Shown in pieces: positions 32,640 to 45,168 of a stretch of DNA of 64,000 bases. The stretch's first letter is position 1. Each line of letters opens with the position of its first letter. This DNA is from Phlebotomus papatasi (lineage: Eukaryota > Arthropoda > Insecta > Diptera > Psychodidae). The translations under genes were made by a program, and so were the position numbers. The notes below the pieces were generated by a model. The model saw only the letters and a program-made list of their open reading frames with translations. It was not told where the DNA came from and searched no databases. The stretch is taken from assembly GCF_024763615.1 (NCBI RefSeq), contig NC_077224.1, positions 3,472,001-3,536,000 of the forward strand, written 5' to 3'.

Positions 32640-34100
32640 TACCGACACATTTTTCCGTTAGAATCCATAGAATCCATTGAATCACTCTGAAATCAAATAA
32701 TGGAATTACTAGAATCAATTGCAATCACAGAATTCTTCTTTCTCAAAATTCCGTGATAAACAATAAATAAACCAAAATTACGATATGGATTTTATGGATT
32801 TTTTTTTTATTTTCCAAAGAAGATTAATAAATGTACATTTTCAACTAAAACAACAAACGTGAAATAATGTCTTATTCGAAAAGAAATACAATTTCTCCCG
32901 TAGCGGATGCAAGATAAAAGACCCTGTCAACAAATGCGGTTAAGGCGGACCCCTGGGATACCAAGAACAAAATCGTTAACGGTGAGCACTACAATTTGTC
33001 CTATGTTCAGTATTTTATATAGATTGAGGTGCTCATTATTTAGGTTTGATAAGAAGCCTTATTTAAAATCAAAGATATAACAAGGATTTTAGCATGAGGG
33101 TAGTGAAATCAGCGAACTATCCCCAACAGAAATTGCTTTTTGAACGCAAATAACATGAGTTTCCTCGAAAATTTCATAAAATAAGCCAAATTATTATGAC
33201 TTTGAGCTTATTTAAAAATCAAGAAAAGGAAAAAGAAATCAACTTGCGACCTGTTTTTCAAGAAAATCACTATGGCGATTTATACAATTTTGTCGGATTT
33301 AGACAAAGGGTACAAAATCGTTTTCATCGATCTGGAATAGCTTTTCGTTTCAGGAAATTTCATTTTAAGCTTAAGGATCACATAACCATGTTCTTAGAGA
33401 CAAAAAGGGCCTTTAGGCTTAATAAATGCTTAAAAACTCAGAATAAATCTTATTTTAATTCGATTTTGATTATTTTAAGTGGTTCAAACAGCACATAATC
33501 AGATTTTAATTGATTTCCGAAGCTTTTTTAGCTTATTTTGTTTTAAGGAAAAGAAATTAAAAGCACCTTCCGATCTTTTTAACTTTCTTATTTTTTCTTA
33601 ATCCTATTTTGAAGATATTTAAAATTCGATTTCGAGCAAAATTTTTCGAATATTCTGTCAAGTTTTATTTTTTACTGATCTTTTATTCTTTTATGCAAAT
33701 TAAATGATTTTGGATTTTTTGGAAAGCTTATAAAATCTAACAAAACATTTCAAAACAGTAGAAGCGTCTTGTGTGAAAATGACCTTGAATTAATTTTTGA
33801 AGTATTTTAAATTTTATACTTTTGCGTTTTAATTTTTTTGTGTTTAATTTTTAATTTTTCAACGTTTAATATTAGAATTTAATAGTAAATTTTAACTTTA
33901 AAACATGTAGTATTAAAAATGGCCGATTTTATAAAATTAAGCTTACAAAAAAATAAAAAAACACTTAAAAGAACGGTCCAGTGGGGCACCTTTCGTATGG
34001 GGGCCCTATCAATATTGCCTCTTTGCTGCCTCATATATCCGCCAGTAGATTTTTCCGCGATAAACTTAAAAAAATATTTCAGAATCACGGAATACCCAAT
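32640..34100. other. Spacer, no feature recognised
   Basis: A 100-codon frame (33196-33498) is lysine/phenylalanine-rich and has no recognised domain. The rest is AT-rich. Confidence 0.35.
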
Positions 34101-34105
34101 TAAAT

Positions 34106-34310
34106 TTCGATCTTGAGTAACCCCTTTGGGAAGACCTAGGACAAAGTGACTGAATCAAATCCAGGATCTTCCTTTAGATCGCTTTGGGATAGACCGCGAG
34201 CATCTTCCTGAAGTGGCGGAAGATCGACAGGAGTAGGCTGCTATCCTAGCGGTCTTGGGCCTGCGACCCGGATAAGGGTAAACGGTTGAAAATTGAAAAT
34301 GAATGAATGA
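34106..34310 (+). pseudogene. Decayed LINE ORF2 C-terminal tail, copy 2, with 3' end
   Basis: One frame reads PLGRPRTK, stop, LNQIQDLPLDRFGIDR, then LPEVAEDRQE, stop, AAILAVLGLRPG. Both stops sit where Trp is expected in this tail (TGG to TGA and TGG to TAG), so the decay is recent enough to follow. After the coding part comes a short 3' region ending in GAATGAATGA, the kind of simple tail many LINEs carry. The next fragment begins directly after it. Confidence 0.65.
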
Positions 34311-34575
34311 ACTCGTAGAGATCGAGTTAGGAGCGTAGCAGTTCGTAAAGAGCTAAGAGTCAAAGAGTTGTTTATTCTAGTTGAGAGATCACAAGTTTGA
34401 TGGTATGTTTATGAAAAAAAATCTCTAAAAAAGCTATAGAAGCCATTTTTGTAGAGTACGTCGATCTCGTGGAATACGTCTTCCAAAGCGACTGTATCAA
34501 ATTCAGGATTTCGCCTTGGATCGTCTGGAAATCGGATGGAGTGGATTAGACAGATATATCGTCCGATATTTCCGA
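34311..34575 (+). pseudogene. Decayed LINE ORF2 C-terminal tail, copy 3
   Basis: The translation gives RDRVRSVAVRKELRVKELF, ILVERSQV, then KKSLKKL and, in a shifted frame, QIQDFALDRLEIGWSGLD. It is homologous to the two fragments upstream and starts right at the GAATGAATGA tail of copy 2, head to tail. Several stops and frameshifts are present. Confidence 0.6.
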
Positions 34576-34619
34576 CGGAACTTTAATAATCAATTAGTAA
34601 TTATGTAATAGGACTGTTG

Positions 34620-34980
34620 AGTATAGAGGGGTTGGAGGTAGAACGCCTGTCCTGACGAAGACTCTCCTAAGCCAACGGTACGAATCACTGTTCAGCTGAG
34701 GTGGTAACTCTGAGGGGTGTTATAACGGCGGCTAATCTTAAATTATAATATCGCTATAGTTCCGCTAGATGGGGTTGTGAGTGTTCAACGAGATATTCTG
34801 AAGGCACAATCGAATCTGCTCCTCGGTCGGTCTTCACCAGTGAAGCGAGGAGGACACCAGATTCGTAGCTATCTTAGAATGGGCAATGGGGCTCAATTCC
34901 GAGAAGCTAGCGAAGAAGGGTGCTCCAGAATGTTCTGGTGTGGGGCCTGTAGCATTCATGCTAATATTATTTGTAATTGA
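34620..34980 (+). mobile_element. Possible tRNA-derived SINE
   Basis: GGTTGGAGGTAGAACGCCTG resembles a D-arm with A box, and GGTACGAATC about 45 bases later resembles a B box (GGTTCGANTCC). A GC-richer body and a TTATTTGTAATTG tail follow. I see no target duplication and no second copy. It could equally be unrelated. Confidence 0.3.
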
Positions 34981-35988
34981 AATCAGGGCCGTAGCTAGAG
35001 TTGAATTTAAGGGTATCATTAGTTAAAAGCAGGGCATTCATAAAAATTTTTGATTGATCTATTTTGGTTAGTCGATTTCCGTCCCACTTCACTTGACTGT
35101 AAGTGAATAAGGTAAACAAAAATAATCAAAAAGACAAATTTCAAAAATAAAATGTATTATAAAATATATAATATTTGAAATTTGAATTTCAATATACTGA
35201 AAAAAAAATGAGAAATTATTTATATTTTTACAGTCTTCTTGATCCATGTAACCCCTTAACTATCTTGAAAATGCGTAAATGAGAAAAGTAAATATATTGA
35301 GTTTTTTATATAAGAAATGTAAGAATCTTTACGCTCATTTTGTAATTTTAACTCATTAAACAATGCCAAATTGATGGATAAATATTTTATTTTTTTAAAG
35401 ATGTTTGAGAAAATATTTAAATTTTTCATAAAATTATCGTTTGACTTTCCATACGATTTTAACCAATTGCTTTAAGCACTTCAATCGATCACTTTATCTA
35501 TTACACACCATTCAATAGGAGATTAATTTCTTCTCTATCATACTACGAACATTTAACTTAAAACATTATCTTAGTTTCTGGTTTTTAAGGTAGGGCATTG
35601 CCTCTCAATTCCCCCAGCGCTACGGTCCTATAATTGAAATACAAGGGATCTAACTAATTGAAAAGATTGGGAAGTATAGTTCTTTTGCCTGCCCTGTAAT
35701 GGATTAGCTGTCAGGAAACACTGTCATTCAGTCGATAACATGGCTTGAAAATATTTGGATACGGGCACAGAGCTAGGTCTTATACGGGCTTCAGATCTAA
35801 GGCTCAGCCATATGGCTTACCTTCTCTAATTTCTTATCAATCAAGATTTTATGGAAAATTAACACTTAAGATTGGATATTATGATCAAGTGATCCATTAA
35901 GTTTTTAAAAATCAATAAAATTGGTTGCTATTTCGAAATTTGAAACCCTCGGGAACTGGGCTAAACCTTAGGTCTGAAGCCGGCATTA
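34981..35988. other. AT-rich spacer
   Basis: No repeat end, RNA gene or coding frame is recognised. Confidence 0.4.
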
Positions 35989-36241
35989 CACTGAGAAAAA
36001 AAGAGCGTGCGATTAACCTTTTTTCCTCATAACTTTAACACTTTTTAGGTGTAGAAATATATCAACATTTTTTAATGTTAATTTTACACCTTTTTAAGTG
36101 TAAAATTAACATAAAAATGGGGAACTTTAACCCCTAATACACCTAAAAAGGGTAATATTTACACCGATTTCGAATCAATACTGCAGGGTAAAATTAACAT
36201 TTCCGGAATGTTATTTTAACTTTTTCGGATTTCTCTCAGTG
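35989..36241. mobile_element. MITE family A, copy 4
   Basis: Full copy in reverse relative to 23002, with CACTGAGAAAA at left and TTTCTCTCAGTG at right. Well preserved. Confidence 0.85.
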
Positions 36242-36309
36242 TAGGGAGTCTTTCAGAGCTAAAGCCCGGCTACAATCAACAAGTACAAATTGAAAAAAAA
36301 GCTGCGGTA

Positions 36310-36686
36310 GGGTAGAGTCAGCCCTTTTCGCTATGTAAGCACTTTTTCGCCATCTAATATAAAACAACTAATTTAAGGCATTTAAGAATAAATAACATTT
36401 CAACACTCATAATATGTTCTGTTCTAATATCCCAATACGTTATTACGTCTCTTAATTAATTGAAATTCGTTTTAGAACAGGTGGCGAAAAGTACTGAAAC
36501 AAGCATAATTGGGGAAAATGCATATTTTTCAATGAGATTCTTTAAAATTCTCAAGACGTATTCTAGATATATAAACAGATATTGCTTCAAAGTATCTTTA
36601 TACAAAAATTCATTTTAGTCTGACAAAAATATCACACCTTACGAGGCCCCTAAAGCTTAATGGTGGCGAAAGTACTGACTCTACCC
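36310..36686. mobile_element. TA-flanked MITE with GGGTAGAGTCAG termini
   Basis: The ends GGGTAGAGTCAG and CTGACTCTACCC are flanked by TA (36308-36309 and 36687-36688). A TTTTCGCCA motif in the subterminal region and GTGGCGAAAAGTACTG inside link it to the 19298-20445 element. Confidence 0.75.
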
Positions 36687-36688
36687 TA

Positions 36689-38425
36689 TAAAATGACAAA
36701 CCTGTCAAATTGATCTGTCAAATTCCTAACCTAAAATGAAGAATCTCAGCTAAGTATTCCGGAATTTCTTGTATTCTAATGGCACTTTAAGTACATTTAG
36801 TGCAATAATTATGGAAGTTGTCCACCCCTCGTACAGAATAAAAGGTGTTGTGGTATTTTGGATATTTCACTGACCCTCCTCAAACACACGTGATCAATTA
36901 GTGCGACTCAACAAAATAATACAATGCTTATTGGCTCGAAGAGATGTTAATTATGTACCTTTTGGGCCTTATTATCATTAAGCATTATTATTGTTATTAG
37001 CTCGGTAAGAACAATAATGTGACGACGGTGCGGATAATTATAATTAAAAGGCACTTTAAGTGACGTGTTTGAGATAAGGAGAACCCTTCTATATTTATTT
37101 TTCAATTTGACAATATTGCTCTTATCGATTGAACGCATCTCTTTCTTTACGGCCTTCCTCCACCTTCCTTTTGGTCAATCTTCTTGTGGCCAAAAGGAAA
37201 TAAGGGTCTTGGTGTTCTTGGGTAATGGGCATCTACTGGCCTAGAGCTCTTTCTTTGCAATTGCCCCCACAAGAATGTATTTATTAAATGCGTGTGTCTT
37301 GTGCTAAAGTCTGCACATTGGCACATCCAGACGCAACATGCCAATGATATTGGCAATAATTGTGCTTTGGGTGCTTTTGTGACAATTTTATATTAACACA
37401 CGGCCGCGTAAAAAGGGCTGAAACGATCCAATAAAATGTCCCGAAGGCCTCGTGCGGTTGGTTTTCTTTGGTGCGCCAAGGGAATTAATTTCAAATCAAA
37501 TTATTATTAATTCTCTAGAAAATGTATGTTGTAACATAAATTGCTTACACGTCTCAATGAGACTTCTCCAAGTGTTCTTGCTGTTCACCTCCTTTTTTTT
37601 TACTGCCCCCTTTGTCTTTCATCGGCAAAAATATTCATCTGCCCGTGCCGAAGATTTTTCTTCGCGTTGTTTTATCTGTTTTTCTTTTCTTTTCTTTTTC
37701 TTTTTTTTTGTACCTGTGGGAGTTTTCTTGCTTGTAGCAACAAATCGCACAATCATTAAATTGTATACGTGTATAATTGTCAATTGTACAAATGCTCAAT
37801 GGCGAAGAGATTAAAATAAGCAATAACCTGATAATACGCCGATGAGGATGAGGCAGAAGATAATAATAAAAAAAAAGTCACTTAAATGGCACCGACATCA
37901 ATGCAAAAGAGATTCTCTTAAATAGGACATAACTTGATGTTCCATCTTTTTGCACACACAATTTTCTTGTTTTGGCGCACTTTCCGCCAACTTTTTGTTC
38001 ATATTTGTCTTATACTGTTGGGGCCCTCCCATTAACTTCAATTGCAATACGTTCTATTCTGACTCTTAAATGCAAGAAAATTATCAATTGGACTTCATGA
38101 TTATAGAACTGATTACCATCTCAAGATCATTTAGAGCGACAATACATTGCAAGATTGCATTTAAGAATTATCCCCAAGGGCATTTCTTTGCGTTAAAAGT
38201 GATCCAAAAGGTAAAGAATACAATCAATGTGTGCTAACCCGGGCGCTTCGCTATCTGGATCATTTATGACTAATCCACTTAAAATAATATTTTTATTTTT
38301 ATTTCCGTAATATAGTCAGTACAGTAACATAATATAACTATTAAACTTTGAGAAAAAGCAAAAATAATATTTTTATCCATTAAATAAATGATAAAATTAA
38401 ATAATTAAATAAATGAAATTTGGAG
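36689..38425. other. Spacer, no gene supported
   Basis: It includes moderately GC-rich DNA near 37140-37460 and pyrimidine runs at 37585-37700. The 120-codon frame at 37452 is built on the pyrimidine runs and is not credible. Confidence 0.4.
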
Positions 38426-38516
38426 AAAATGTTTAATTTAAAATTGTTTAATTTAAAGTTGTTGAATTTCAAGTTGTTGAATTTGGAGTTGTTGAATTTA
38501 AAAATTGTTGAATTTT
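38426..38516. repeat. Short tandem repeat, ~18-bp unit
   Basis: About five imperfect copies of AAGTTGTTGAATTT with linker variants run head to tail. The following 38520-39390 is AT-rich and contains scattered ACTATTATAGTG-type and TTTTACACATTTT motifs but no bounded element. Confidence 0.6.
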
Positions 38517-39393
38517 CATTTCATCTTGAAGATTTTAATTTTTTGCCATTTTAGACATTTGTAATGTTTTTTCCTGTACCCGGGATACCCCTTAATGCGA
38601 GATGATTACATCTGATGCTCGAATCTTCACAACATACTTATTATGCATATAAATATTTGATGTTCTATATGACTTTTCTCCATTGAAAGGCATCTCGACT
38701 GAAGTATATGTCTTAAATGGAAATTCAACAATTTTTATACAACTTTTGTTTAAAAATTCAACAAACTCTAATCCTACTATAATAGTGCTAATATTTAGAT
38801 TTTTCTAAGCAGTTTAAAATCAACAAACATTGTAAAAAAATGTGACTATAATTGTGAGAAATTTTACACAGATCGCAATTAAATAATTAATTTATCCAAT
38901 TTAACACTATTATAGTGTTAAAATTTTACACATTTTCAAATTAAACAACATTGTTGAAAATTTTTCAACTATAATAGTGGTAATTTTCAATCACGTGACG
39001 GTAAATTACCAGAATGTTGTGTATTTTTAAACATTTTTAAATTAAACACTTAAATAGTCGATTTTGTATTGTTATAATAGTAAAATTTTACACATTTTTT
39101 TACTGTGCAGCTGGGTTCTTCAAGTAAGTTAGTGCATGCTGACTTATTTCAGTATTATCATTATTTTATATATTTTTGATAATTTTTGTATATGATGTTT
39201 CTGAATGAAACAGTGAATAATTCTATGGATTTAGAAGAAGTAAAAAAGAATTTCATCAGTCCAAAAACCAGCGTTTAAGTAGCACTCTTCGTAAAACGAT
39301 CCAGTTACCCCACTTTGCTATAAAATACGGATTTTTGATCGGAATTTTCAATTTCCGAAAACTCATTTTTCGAATAAAACGAAATTTCTGGAA

Positions 39394-39653
39394 CACTGAG
39401 AGAAATCCGAAAAAGTTAAAACAACATTCCGGAAATGTTAATTTTACCCTGAAGTATTGATCCGAAATCGGTGTAAATATTACTCTTTTTAGGTGTACTA
39501 AGGGTAACATGAAAAAGTTACCCTTTTTCATGTTAATTTTACCCTAAAAAAGGTGTAAAATTAACATTAAAAAATGTTGATATATTTTTACACCTAAAAA
39601 TGTTAAATTTACGAGAAAAAAGAGTTAATCGCGCCCTCTTTTTTTTCTCAGTG
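39394..39653. mobile_element. MITE family A, copy 5
   Basis: Complete CACTGAGAGAAAT and TTTTTTCTCAGTG ends around the full interior. It lies only 150 bases from copy 6. Confidence 0.85.
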
Positions 39654-39805
39654 AAGAATGTCACTGTCAATATACTCGTATATTTCACTAGTATATAGTC
39701 TATTTAGTATAGAGTATTTCACTCTACAGGAAAATTTTCATTTTCCTATAGAGGAAAATCCAATGATTTCCAGACATTTTATGAGGCGGAATTATGAACC
39801 TACGT

Positions 39806-40057
39806 GAGTGAGAGAAATCCGAAAAAGTTAAAATAACATTCCGAAAATGTTAATTTTACCCTGCAGTATTGATCCGAAATCAATGTAAATATTATGCGTT
39901 TTAGGTGTATTATGGGTTAAAGTTACTCTTCTTTCATGTTGACTTCAACCTTAAAAGGTGTAAAATTAGCATAAAAAATGTTGATATATTTTTACACCTA
40001 AAAAGTGTTAAAGTTCTGAGGAAAAAAAGTTAATCGCACCCTCTTTTTTTCTCAGTG
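39806..40057. mobile_element. MITE family A, copy 6
   Basis: The left end has decayed (GAGTGAGAGAAATCC); the right end CTTTTTTTCTCAGTG is intact. Nested in the half element around it. Confidence 0.8.
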
Positions 40058-40091
40058 TAATAAGTAAGAGATGTCTTGACATAGTGAAATA

Positions 40092-40420
40092 CAGTAGAGT
40101 CTCGCTATAGTCCATATTTGGTTTCAAATATGACACTTGGGTCGCACTATTGTCCATGTAATTTTTTAAAATTATCAACGATTTTTAGTATTGAAATTGC
40201 TCGAGGGCTTCCACTTTCTTTGCGATTGTGGTACTTGTCCTTGCTCTCTTAATTGTGGATCACAATTATCACAACTACTTAATAAAGTTTGCCAAAAATA
40301 TTAAAATAATTATGCATGTCGCATACTAAAAAACATAACCTAACTTAAAATCAGTGTTTTGAAATCAACGGTCGATAAATTGTGGACTATAGAGCGATGG
40401 CCTATAGCGAGACTCTACTG
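40092..40420. mobile_element. CAGTAGAG MITE family E, copy 1
   Basis: The ends CAGTAGAGTCTCGCTATAG and CTATAGCGAGACTCTACTG are flanked by TA (40090-40091 and 40421-40422). CAGT termini with TA duplications are typical of pogo/Tc1 relatives. A reverse copy lies at 45472-45805, matching throughout the interior. Confidence 0.85.
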
Positions 40421-40506
40421 TAATTGCTTTCGGTTTGTGTGACATTCAGTAAAAGATCTTAAATCTTGGACACCTTTTGCAGTACGAACCTGCAAGCCTT
40501 TCCCCT

Positions 40507-42530
40507 ATATGTATGTGAAAAGAATTTATTGTGGTTTATTGTTCTATCCAAAGATTTTTTTCAAAGAAGACAGATATTTTTCTGTCAGTCTCTTAACCCA
40601 TTCAGTCAATGTACCAGAAATACTTGAGATAGAATGTTCATATTTTGGGATTAGTTTCCTACAGATGAATTTTTTGAAAAGAAATTTTTTTTCTATTATT
40701 GGGGCGCGGGGATTCGCCCTCAAAGACACGTCTTAACGGTCACTGAATTTAAATTCTGTGCATTAATTCATTACAAATTCTATTGCTTTAGATAGAGTAA
40801 CTATCCAAGAAAACAAATTGACAATCAGAATTCAAATCAGGAAAGGGGATGAAGGCAAATTTTAACAAATTCGACGGGATGTCGAATTTTCCGTCCGCCA
40901 TTTTGAGTAAAATTTTTACATAACCTTCCGCGAAGCAAGAAAACAATAACAAAATGTATTTTCATCTCTGTCGGACTATTTTTCCCAAGTAATTGAAGAA
41001 CTAAAGTTACTAAAAATCCATTCCCGACAGCAATTCGAGTATCAGTTACCCAGGAATAAATCATCTAAAATTAATCAATTTGCGTATGATGTATAATACA
41101 ATGGTAAGGAATGGGTTAAGTGTAAGGTTAAGTTCAACATAACCTCACAATTATTTAAATTATAAAATTCAACGCTCACCCAAACATTCCAGAAGCTGTC
41201 TCTTGCTTTTATACAATGAGAATTAATTTAACACCTCATCAGACTTTCTTGATAAAAATTCTTCCCTTGAGCTTTTGTAAGTTTTTGCAAGACAATCATC
41301 TCACGAGACTGATAGCTTTTGGGGTTGAGCTGACAAATTTGAGGGTCGTACCACTAAAAGTTTGTCTGATTTGAATTTGTGCAGAAAATTGAGGAGGTCT
41401 CATTAAATTACAGTTTCTCCAGTTTCTTCTATCACCACTGGCGTCCCAACTTTTTTCCCATCACATTAATGTCTATCATCTGCTCGCCAAAAGTCTCTGC
41501 GGGACTGTCTTTTGTATTTTATGTTTTATCCTATGATATTTTATGGTCATCTTTTTTTTTGCACCCAAAAGAGCACAAAAATTTATTCGCAACATTTACG
41601 AATACGCAATGGATGGAAAAGACGTTGTGTTAGTTTAGAAGAAGGAAGAAGAAAAAATAAAAATTTGCGAATTCGTCCAACGCGTCGTGCATTGACCCTA
41701 GAGACTTCTCTTCTAATGTTTTCTCTTTTAGTTATATTTATTGCTATTTCACCTTATAATCTAACATCCAGAGTCTTGACAACGTCGATTTTTTTTTTGG
41801 CCAAACACACGCCTAAAATAGAATTGGAATATGTGGTTCTTTTCCAATACTTTTTTTAAACATTAAAAAATTGCGTTTGCGAATTTTTAATGCGAAACCA
41901 ACACATTCAAATGATTCTTATTTCTTCTTCTTGGTTCAATCCTCCTCCTTCGTTGGGCCTCACCTTTAGCACCTTGTGCGTTGTCTTCCAGGTTTTAAGT
42001 TTTCAATAGCCGCGTGTCTGAATTCTTCAGTCTCTTTTCTCAATAAAACGTTTGAAGACACGTTACTTGAAAATCAACAAGTCAATAATATTAACATAAT
42101 GCGTGCACCACAGCAATGTTTATCAAATTACACATAAAATAAAGATGTTTCCACTGCTCTCACATTCTTTTTTTTATCATCTGAATTACCAAGAACCTTC
42201 AGAGACAATCAAGAATTTCGCTTCAGCAACAATTTTCTTCTGTCAGAGATTCTAATCTATGCTCCCAATTAACGCAACTAAATGCACTTTGTGAGAGAGA
42301 TGATTTCTTTTTCGCAATAAATGTTATACGTAGGTACATGTTACTAACACGAAAATTTGTAAAGGAAATATTTCAAGTAAAATTCAGAAATAAAAAACAA
42401 GCATCAATGTGATTGTAATTGTGATTACAAGAACATGAAATGCTAATTACAACTTTATTTTGATGTTCTATAGCCTGTTGCGAGGGAATTAACAAAATTT
42501 TTCTTTAAGATCAAAAAATTCATGAAAGAA
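40507..42530. other. Spacer, no gene supported
   Basis: Two overlapping frames at 41379-41859 (84 and 115 codons) lie in different frames, have no recognisable domain and are probably chance. I see no splice-linked exons. Confidence 0.35.
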
Positions 42531-42535
42531 ATAGA

Positions 42536-43041
42536 GGAAAGCACCCTTCCTTCGAACGTTCATGCCTTCGAATAATGTGAATTTCTTTTGTTTTTCCTAA
42601 GAAACTTACACATAATTATAAATACAGTAGAGTTCCTAAAATTTGAACTCCTCAAATTTGAACGACGGTTGAGTTCAAAATGTAAAATTTGAGGTTATGT
42701 GAAGAAAGTTTTGCGTGGAGTCTAAATTAGAACCATTTTTCTCTGGTGTTTCTTCAATAATTTCGTATTATATTAACTTCCATAACAAATTCCATTTATT
42801 TCATAATAAATTACTAAAGTTATTCATCTTAATTTAGGGAAACTGGATTTCACATGAATTCTGTTACGTTTTTGAAAATATTGTTCAAATTTGAGGAGTG
42901 AGAAATGTCATCTATGCCCCCCAAAATGTTCAAATTTGAGGAACTCTACTGTAATTGAAGCTAACTGATATTTAATAGAAATGTATAAATCTCTTAGGAA
43001 AAACAATTCACATTATTTGAAGGCATGAACGTTCAAAGGAA
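42536..43041. mobile_element. Palindromic MITE split by a CAGTAGAG MITE
   Basis: CGAACGTTCATGCCTTCGAA at the left pairs with TTGAAGGCATGAACGTTC at the right, and AATAATGTGAATT pairs with AATTCACATTATT. The MITE at 42625-42951 occupies the centre. The MITE at 43047 follows 5 bases later. Confidence 0.65.
42625..42951. mobile_element. CAGTAGAG MITE family E2, copy 1
   Basis: TA-flanked, with ends CAGTAGAGTTCCTAAAATTT and CTCTACTG. Subterminal CAAATTTGA motifs replace the GCTATAG motifs of family E, and the interior is unrelated. A second copy lies at 45169-45452. Confidence 0.8.
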
Positions 43042-43046
43042 ATGTA

Positions 43047-43284
43047 GGGGAAAGCGCGCTACCTTCGGACGATTCATGCTTCGCACAAATAATTGTTTTC
43101 AATGTGTTATGAATTTGATATGAATTTGTTATGAATAATGAATTTGGCCTATTATAATATTATATTTCAATAGCGCAATGCCTCATATTTTCAGAAAAGA
43201 GCAATGATTAAAAACCATAAGGAACATAGAGAAAAAATTGAATTGTCCGAACCTCGAGTCGTCCGAAAGTAGCGCGCTTTCCCC
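43047..43284. mobile_element. MITE with GGGGAAAGCGCGCTAC termini
   Basis: The ends GGGGAAAGCGCGCTAC and GTAGCGCGCTTTCCCC continue into (C/T)TTCGGACGA, with TA flanks (43045-43046 and 43285-43286). Length 238 bp. Confidence 0.85.
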
Positions 43285-43587
43285 TACTTTCCCGTATTGA
43301 AGAATAATTTTTTGGTTAGCATCTCCTGAAGCAAATTTGTGTACTTCAAAGTAAAACATGGGATAGAGTAATAATTTTAAAATTTTACATGAAAATCAAC
43401 AAATTTTTTGAGAAAAAAATAAAAATATCCTCAAAAAACCATGATTATTTCATGATCAGAGCCATTTTTTAAATTATTTAAAAACTATTAGAATAAATAA
43501 TTTTTAGTTAGCTGGCTTGTCATTCACCTTAAAAGCTCTTCACTATTTAAGACTAAAATTCTCAAATTCTTTATTGGAGAATACGTA

Positions 43588-43833
43588 CACTGAGAGAAAT
43601 CCGAAAAAGTTAAAATAACATTCCGGAATTTTACCCTGCAGTATTGATCAGAAATCGTCGTAAATTTTATGCTTTTTAGGTGTATTAGGGGTCAAAGTTA
43701 CCCTTTTTAGTGTTAATTTTACCCTTAAAAAGGTGTAAAATTAACATTAAAAAATGTTGATATGTTTTTGCACCTAAAAAGTGTTAAAATTATGAGGAAA
43801 AAATGTTAATCGCACCCCTTTTTTCTCTCAGTG
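43588..43833. mobile_element. MITE family A, copy 7
   Basis: Both ends CACTGAGAGAAAT and TTTCTCTCAGTG are present, with a small deletion near the left end. Confidence 0.85.
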
Positions 43834-44107
43834 TAATAAATGTTAAAGGCTGAATTAAAAAGCGTAATTAAAAAAAAGATTCATCTCAAATTCGATATTC
43901 AATACCCAAAAAAACGAATGGAACATAATGAGTTTGAATATGGTTGTTCATATATTTAGCAAATCAGTTCTGAAAAAATGTTTAGCTGCGCGAAACTGTT
44001 CCATCCCTCCTCTATTTTGATCAGTTTTTCAAACAAGTTTTTCCTAAGTAGTAAAAGCAAGTTTTCCTGCCTTCTGATTTTGAAAACAGAAAACTCAAGA
44101 AAATCTT

Positions 44108-44918
44108 ACAATATGACTACATTATGACGACATTACGGATAAACTACGACCACAATATAGCTACATTATGACCATAATAAAACTGCATTATTACCATATT
44201 TTGACCACATTCTGACTACCAGGGGCCTCTCGACATTCATTTTTCCAGGGGGGTGACATTAGCTCTGAAAAATGCGACCAGTTTTAGTGTAATTTTTTCC
44301 ATATTATCGTACACATTTCACAAAATATCTCCAAAACTACGTAGATGGCCAATTTAGGGTTTTCGGTTGCCTCTTCGTTATTAAATTGGCTTTAATTTTA
44401 TATTAGTATTTTTTACTAATTTATTCTACAATTAAAGAAAACAGTTAATAAACTCAAAATTTTTTTCGGCTCGCTAGAAACATATGGGAAACATAGGAAA
44501 TGTCATGCCCATGCATTTTTCCATATGTTTTTGCATAGAGGCGCTGATGATTAATGGCAAGTTTTTCTCCTAAAGAGAATTGGCTTATCAGTCTGATATA
44601 TTTCGAAATCGTGCATTAAAAGCTATCTAAAAATACATATTTTATAACTTTCGCCGAAATAACACAAGAACTACGAGGAAATTTGTTTAAGTCACGGTGC
44701 AATAACTGCAAAATTTTTACAAGGAAAACTGAAAAATAGCTTCACTTTTTATTAGGCTTGATGGGCCCCTGATGACTACATTATGACCACAATATGACTA
44801 ATGACCACAATATGATTGCATTATGACTACAATACGACTATATTATAAACACTTTTTGACCACATTACGACTACAATATGAGCACATTTTGACCACAATA
44901 TGACTACATTGGCTCCGT
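44108..44918. repeat. 12-bp minisatellite, interrupted
   Basis: Units of GACTACATTATG / GACCACAATATG repeat through 44108-44219 and again 44772-44918, about 20 copies in all with substitutions. The 552-base hAT-like MITE at 44220-44771 splits the array. Bases 43834-44107 before it hold nothing recognised. Confidence 0.8.
44220..44771. mobile_element. hAT-like MITE inside the minisatellite
   Basis: The ends CAGGGGCC and GGGCCCCTG are the CAGGGGC type common in hAT elements. The adjoining octamers ctgactac and atgactac agree at 7 of 8 positions, as expected of an 8-bp duplication. The host array repeats the same word, so that evidence is weak. The interior is non-coding. Confidence 0.65.
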
Positions 44919-45168
44919 TCAGTAATAACCTTTCGAAGAGAAAATGCCACATCAAAGCCAAGAAAAACCTATTCGAAAATCTACCGGAAGCCTAAAGTGC
45001 AAGTTCATGTGCTCGCCACTTTAGCGCTGATTGTTCTGCCATTTCGAATTTCGATAATCTTGATAATTGAATTTTCAACGATATCAACAACAGTGTGTAA
45101 ACGTTTGCTGCAAAAAGTGATTTTTTGTGTACTTTATCAAAAAGTTGATCATCTTAGTCGAATGAGTA

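Larger units (their letters stand above)
39720..40502. mobile_element. Right half of the 48684-type element, with two nested MITEs
   Basis: Three pieces align with 50110-50298: the block with TATAGAGGAAAATC..GATTATGAACCT (39750-39803), the GTAAGAGAT block (40062) and the right end GTACGAACCTGCAAGCCTTTCCCC (40476-40502). Between them lie MITE family A (39806-40057) and a CAGTAGAG MITE (40092-40420). The left half of the element is not present. Confidence 0.5.

Noticed and set aside
37452..37814. 120-codon plus-strand frame
   Set aside because: Most of it is translated pyrimidine runs (Phe/Ser/Leu/Cys), a low-complexity artefact.
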